From NCBI GenBank assembly GCA_023441125.1, contig JAEZQV010000350.1, positions 1 through 6,940 of the forward strand: a DNA stretch of 6,940 nt. The letters are read 5' to 3'. The DNA comes from Bacillota bacterium. GTDB taxonomy: Bacteria; Bacillota_C; Negativicutes; Sporomusales; Sporomusaceae. Below the pieces are notes generated by a model. It ran no database searches and was not told the origin of the DNA. It saw only the letters and a list, made by a program, of their open reading frames with translations. The position numbers and the translations under genes were made by a program. Shown here in pieces: positions 5,389-6,940 of the stretch; position 1 is the stretch's first letter, and each line of letters opens with the position of its first letter.

Positions 5389-6387
5389 ATGTCCAATTGG
5401 AGTACTGCCCAATTGCAGGAGCTGCAGACAAAGAATGAACTGTCGCATGCCAAAACAGGTTTGGTTTGGGGGCTTATTTCCGGGGCAACCTGGGGATTGG
5501 ATGGGGTTATTCTGGGGATAGCAACGGCTATGGCCCCATTTACCGGCGGAGCCACTTTTTATGCCGGTCCTATTGCCGGTGCTGCTTTACATGACGGTTT
5601 TGCCGGTTTTTTGCTTTTCTTTTATAACCTATTTACCGGGCGCTGGAAAGAATATCCGCGGACACTGAGAACCAAACCGGGCATGATTGTCTGCCTGGGA
5701 GCACTACTGGGAGGTCCGATCGCCATGTCGGGCTATCTTTTAGGAATTAATCTGGCCGGCACATCCTACGCCCTTTCCATTACGGCTATGTATCCGGCCA
5801 TAGGCGCCATCCTGGCGTTTTTTATACTGAAGGAAAAAATCCAGCCGCGCGTCTGGCTGGGGATTATCTTATGCATAGCCGGGGCCATTACGGTCAGCTA
5901 CGTTCCCCCGGAAGGCGATTTTCCTAATTTTTATCTTGGTTTGGCGTTGTCACTGCTGGCTACTATCGGCTGGGGCGCGGAGGGCGTGCTTTCCGCATTC
6001 GGCATGGATATGGTTGATCCGGATATCGCCATCGGCATCCGGGAAGCGGCCTCTTTTGTTGTCTATTTTGTTGCCGTTTTGCCGGCTGTCGCCGGGATGA
6101 TCATCTTCTGGGAAGCCTTCCTGTCCAATGTCATTCTCTATATTGCCTTAGCGGGCTTTCTGGGAGGACTGTCTTATCTTGCCTGGTACCGGGCCATTAA
6201 CATGACCGGTGTGGCCCGGGCCATGGCCTTTAATATTTCCTATGCGCTGTGGGCTGTTTTCTTTGGCTGGCTGCTGACCGATCTGGCCATCACCCCGACA
6301 CTGCTCGGCGGCGCCGCCGTTATCACGCTGGGGACAATTTTGGTTACCGCCAATCCCAAAGAACTCATTAAGTTGAGAAACAATTAA
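5389..6387 (+). CDS. DMT/EamA-family membrane transporter
   Basis: A 332-residue inner-membrane permease with two EamA repeats and about ten hydrophobic segments (roughly 23-48, 58-83, 98-118, 122-147, 154-172, 181-205, 218-240, 246-266, 276-298 and 303-321). Each half ends in the familiar EamA pattern: ITAMYPAIGAILAFFILKEK (131-150), and the stretch from AFNISYALWAV (280-290) to LTDLAI. The family exports or imports small metabolites, often amino acids, amines or nucleotide-sugar-like compounds, and the substrate cannot be read from sequence. From the locus I infer a methylated amine, choline or a related compound. AGGAGGG (5377-5383) precedes ATG 5389. The gene is driven by the sigma-54 promoter at 5237-5252 and is followed after 17 bases by a small regulator gene, probably in the same operon. 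Confidence 0.9.
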   Translation: MSNWSTAQLQELQTKNELSHAKTGLVWGLISGATWGLDGVILGIATAMAPFTGGATFYAGPIAGAALHDGFAGFLLFFYNLFTGRWKEYPRTLRTKPGMIVCLGALLGGPIAMSGYLLGINLAGTSYALSITAMYPAIGAILAFFILKEKIQPRVWLGIILCIAGAITVSYVPPEGDFPNFYLGLALSLLATIGWGAEGVLSAFGMDMVDPDIAIGIREAASFVVYFVAVLPAVAGMIIFWEAFLSNVILYIALAGFLGGLSYLAWYRAINMTGVARAMAFNISYALWAVFFGWLLTDLAITPTLLGGAAVITLGTILVTANPKELIKLRNN

Positions 6388-6404
6388 GAAAGGGGCGCTA
6401 GTAG

Positions 6405-6707
6405 ATGACCTTACCGATGCGGTTTCGCATTCTTCATCTCCTCACACTGCAGGAACTGTCCGAGAATGAAATTATGGCCGCGTTGCGGCCCGAATACGGC
6501 GCAGAAGGACAATACCGCCGGTCCACCATTGATACCCATCTTGCTTCCATGAAAGCCGTCGGCATGATTGAAATCACCGAGTTATCCATGGGGGCGGACG
6601 GCAAACTGCTGCATAAATTCAAAGCGACCGAGTACGGCCGCAACTATCTCAAGTATATTCCCAAAGGGTGGAGTCCTGAACAATCAGCGAAATCTGCTGC
6701 CATGTAA
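6405..6707 (+). CDS. Small winged-helix DNA-binding protein
   Basis: A 100-residue protein that looks like a single winged helix-turn-helix domain. The first helix is RFRILHLLTLQELSENEIMA (6-25). The likely recognition helix is STIDTHLASMKAVGMIEI (40-57), with the typical closing 'new line shorter, G-x-I' pattern of PadR/MarR-like folds. The wing contains GADGKLLHKFKATEYGRNYL (63-82). There is no ligand or dimerisation domain beyond the basic fold. AAAGGGG (6389-6395) precedes ATG 6405, and the gene follows the permease by 17 bases, so it is probably co-transcribed and may act as a feedback repressor of this locus. A perfect dyad just after its stop (6711-6723) is a possible target. The exact family is not certain. 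Confidence 0.75.
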   Translation: MTLPMRFRILHLLTLQELSENEIMAALRPEYGAEGQYRRSTIDTHLASMKAVGMIEITELSMGADGKLLHKFKATEYGRNYLKYIPKGWSPEQSAKSAAM

Positions 6708-6710
6708 GAC

Positions 6711-6723
6711 CGGTACAGTACCG
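6711..6723. promoter_or_regulatory. Candidate operator dyad before the microcompartment gene
   Basis: CGGTAC-A-GTACCG is a perfect 6-bp inverted repeat with one central base, starting 3 bases after the stop of the winged-helix gene. A third GTACC half-site follows at 6726-6730. Position between a regulator gene and the shell-protein gene makes a regulator site plausible, with no direct proof. Confidence 0.4.
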
Positions 6724-6727
6724 TTGT

Positions 6728-6766
6728 ACCCGCCGGAGTCGGCCTAAGGGCTATAATCCGGCGGGT
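6728..6766 (+). terminator. Inverted repeat between the regulator and shell-protein genes
   Basis: ACCCGCCGGA (6728-6737) pairs perfectly with TCCGGCGGGT (6757-6766), leaving a 19-base loop. The downstream bases TGCTGCGGCTTTTCTTG contain a T-rich stretch 10 bases after the stem, not directly at it. It may end the permease/regulator transcript partially, letting some read-through reach the microcompartment gene, or be an RNA stability element. Confidence 0.45.
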
Positions 6767-6834
6767 TGCTGCGGCTTTTCTTGCGGTAACAGTCCGTCAG
6801 GGCAAACGAAAGCAGAATGAAAGGAGAAAAGACA

Positions 6835-6940
6835 ATGGCGTACAGAGACGAAATGATAGCCCTTGGCATGGTGGAAACAAAAGGCGTAGTCGGCGCAATT
6901 GAAGCGGCCGATGCGATGGTGAAAGCAGCCAATGTCAGTC
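6835..6940 (+). CDS. Bacterial microcompartment shell protein, hexamer type (partial, 5' end)
   Basis: The first 35 codons of a BMC-domain shell protein; the rest lies beyond the window. The N-terminus contains ALGMVETKGVVGAIEAADAM (9-28) followed by VKAANVS, which matches the beginning of PduA/EutM-type hexameric shell proteins. A short extension (MAYRDEMI) precedes it. Such proteins tile the facets of polyhedral organelles that enclose aldehyde-producing pathways, including ethanolamine, 1,2-propanediol and choline degradation. AAGGAG (6821-6826) lies 8 bases before ATG 6835. The gene most likely opens a microcompartment operon to the right. Which organelle type it belongs to cannot be told from this fragment. 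Confidence 0.93.
   Translation, partial: MAYRDEMIALGMVETKGVVGAIEAADAMVKAANVS

Noticed and set aside
5160..5555. A 131-residue minus-strand open frame opposite the permease start
   Set aside because: It covers the sigma-54 promoter and the start of a clear transporter gene, has low-complexity composition and looks like an antisense shadow.
6752..6757. Sigma-70 promoter for the shell-protein gene based on TATAAT
   Set aside because: No -35 element is found at a 16-18 base distance, and the sequence lies within the loop and right arm of an inverted repeat. It is left unassigned.
6760..6790. Sigma-54 promoter before the shell-protein gene (CTGCGGC...CTTGCGG)
   Set aside because: The GG and GC elements are 8 bases apart instead of 10, so the strict spacing rule fails.

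Overview
The window looks like a piece of chromosome from an anaerobic, methylotrophic or acetogenic bacterium of the Bacillota. The Sporomusaceae or Desulfitobacterium-like lineages are my best guess, from gene content and moderate GC, and this is not proven. The strongest markers are a pyrrolysine tRNA with a CUA anticodon and, right behind it, the separate catalytic half of pyrrolysyl-tRNA synthetase (PylSc). The split PylSn/PylSc arrangement is the bacterial form of this system.

Layout. Bases 1-140 hold the end of an unrecognised plus-strand gene. pylT (158-229) and pylSc (269-1105) follow. Next come a choline/ethanolamine-kinase-like gene (1180-2139) and a corrinoid protein of the methylamine methyltransferase type (2225-2860), which ends at a very strong hairpin terminator. 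Bases 2861-3539 carry no gene. They hold a chain of palindromic structures, including two direct copies of a roughly 190-base element, each built around a 20-bp perfect inverted repeat. Three neighbouring base pairs in that stem differ between the copies and are compensated on both arms.

The second half is a regulatory and transport block. A PAS-AAA+-Fis sigma-54 activator (4958-3540, minus strand) is transcribed away from a DMT/EamA-family permease (5389-6387). A good -24/-12 sigma-54 promoter (5237-5252) and two upstream dyads lie between them. The permease is followed after 17 bases by a small winged-helix protein (6405-6707). After a dyad and a hairpin, the window ends in the first 35 codons of a bacterial microcompartment shell protein (6835 onward).

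Reading it together (inference): pyrrolysine is needed for MttB/MtbB/MtmB methylamine methyltransferases, and the corrinoid protein is the methyl carrier for that type of enzyme. The kinase has the aromatic residues of a choline pocket, and the shell protein could belong to a choline or ethanolamine microcompartment. A locus for choline/trimethylamine metabolism, switched on by the sigma-54 activator, fits all these parts. No methyltransferase, choline lyase or other pyl gene is visible, so this remains a hypothesis that the flanking sequence would decide.
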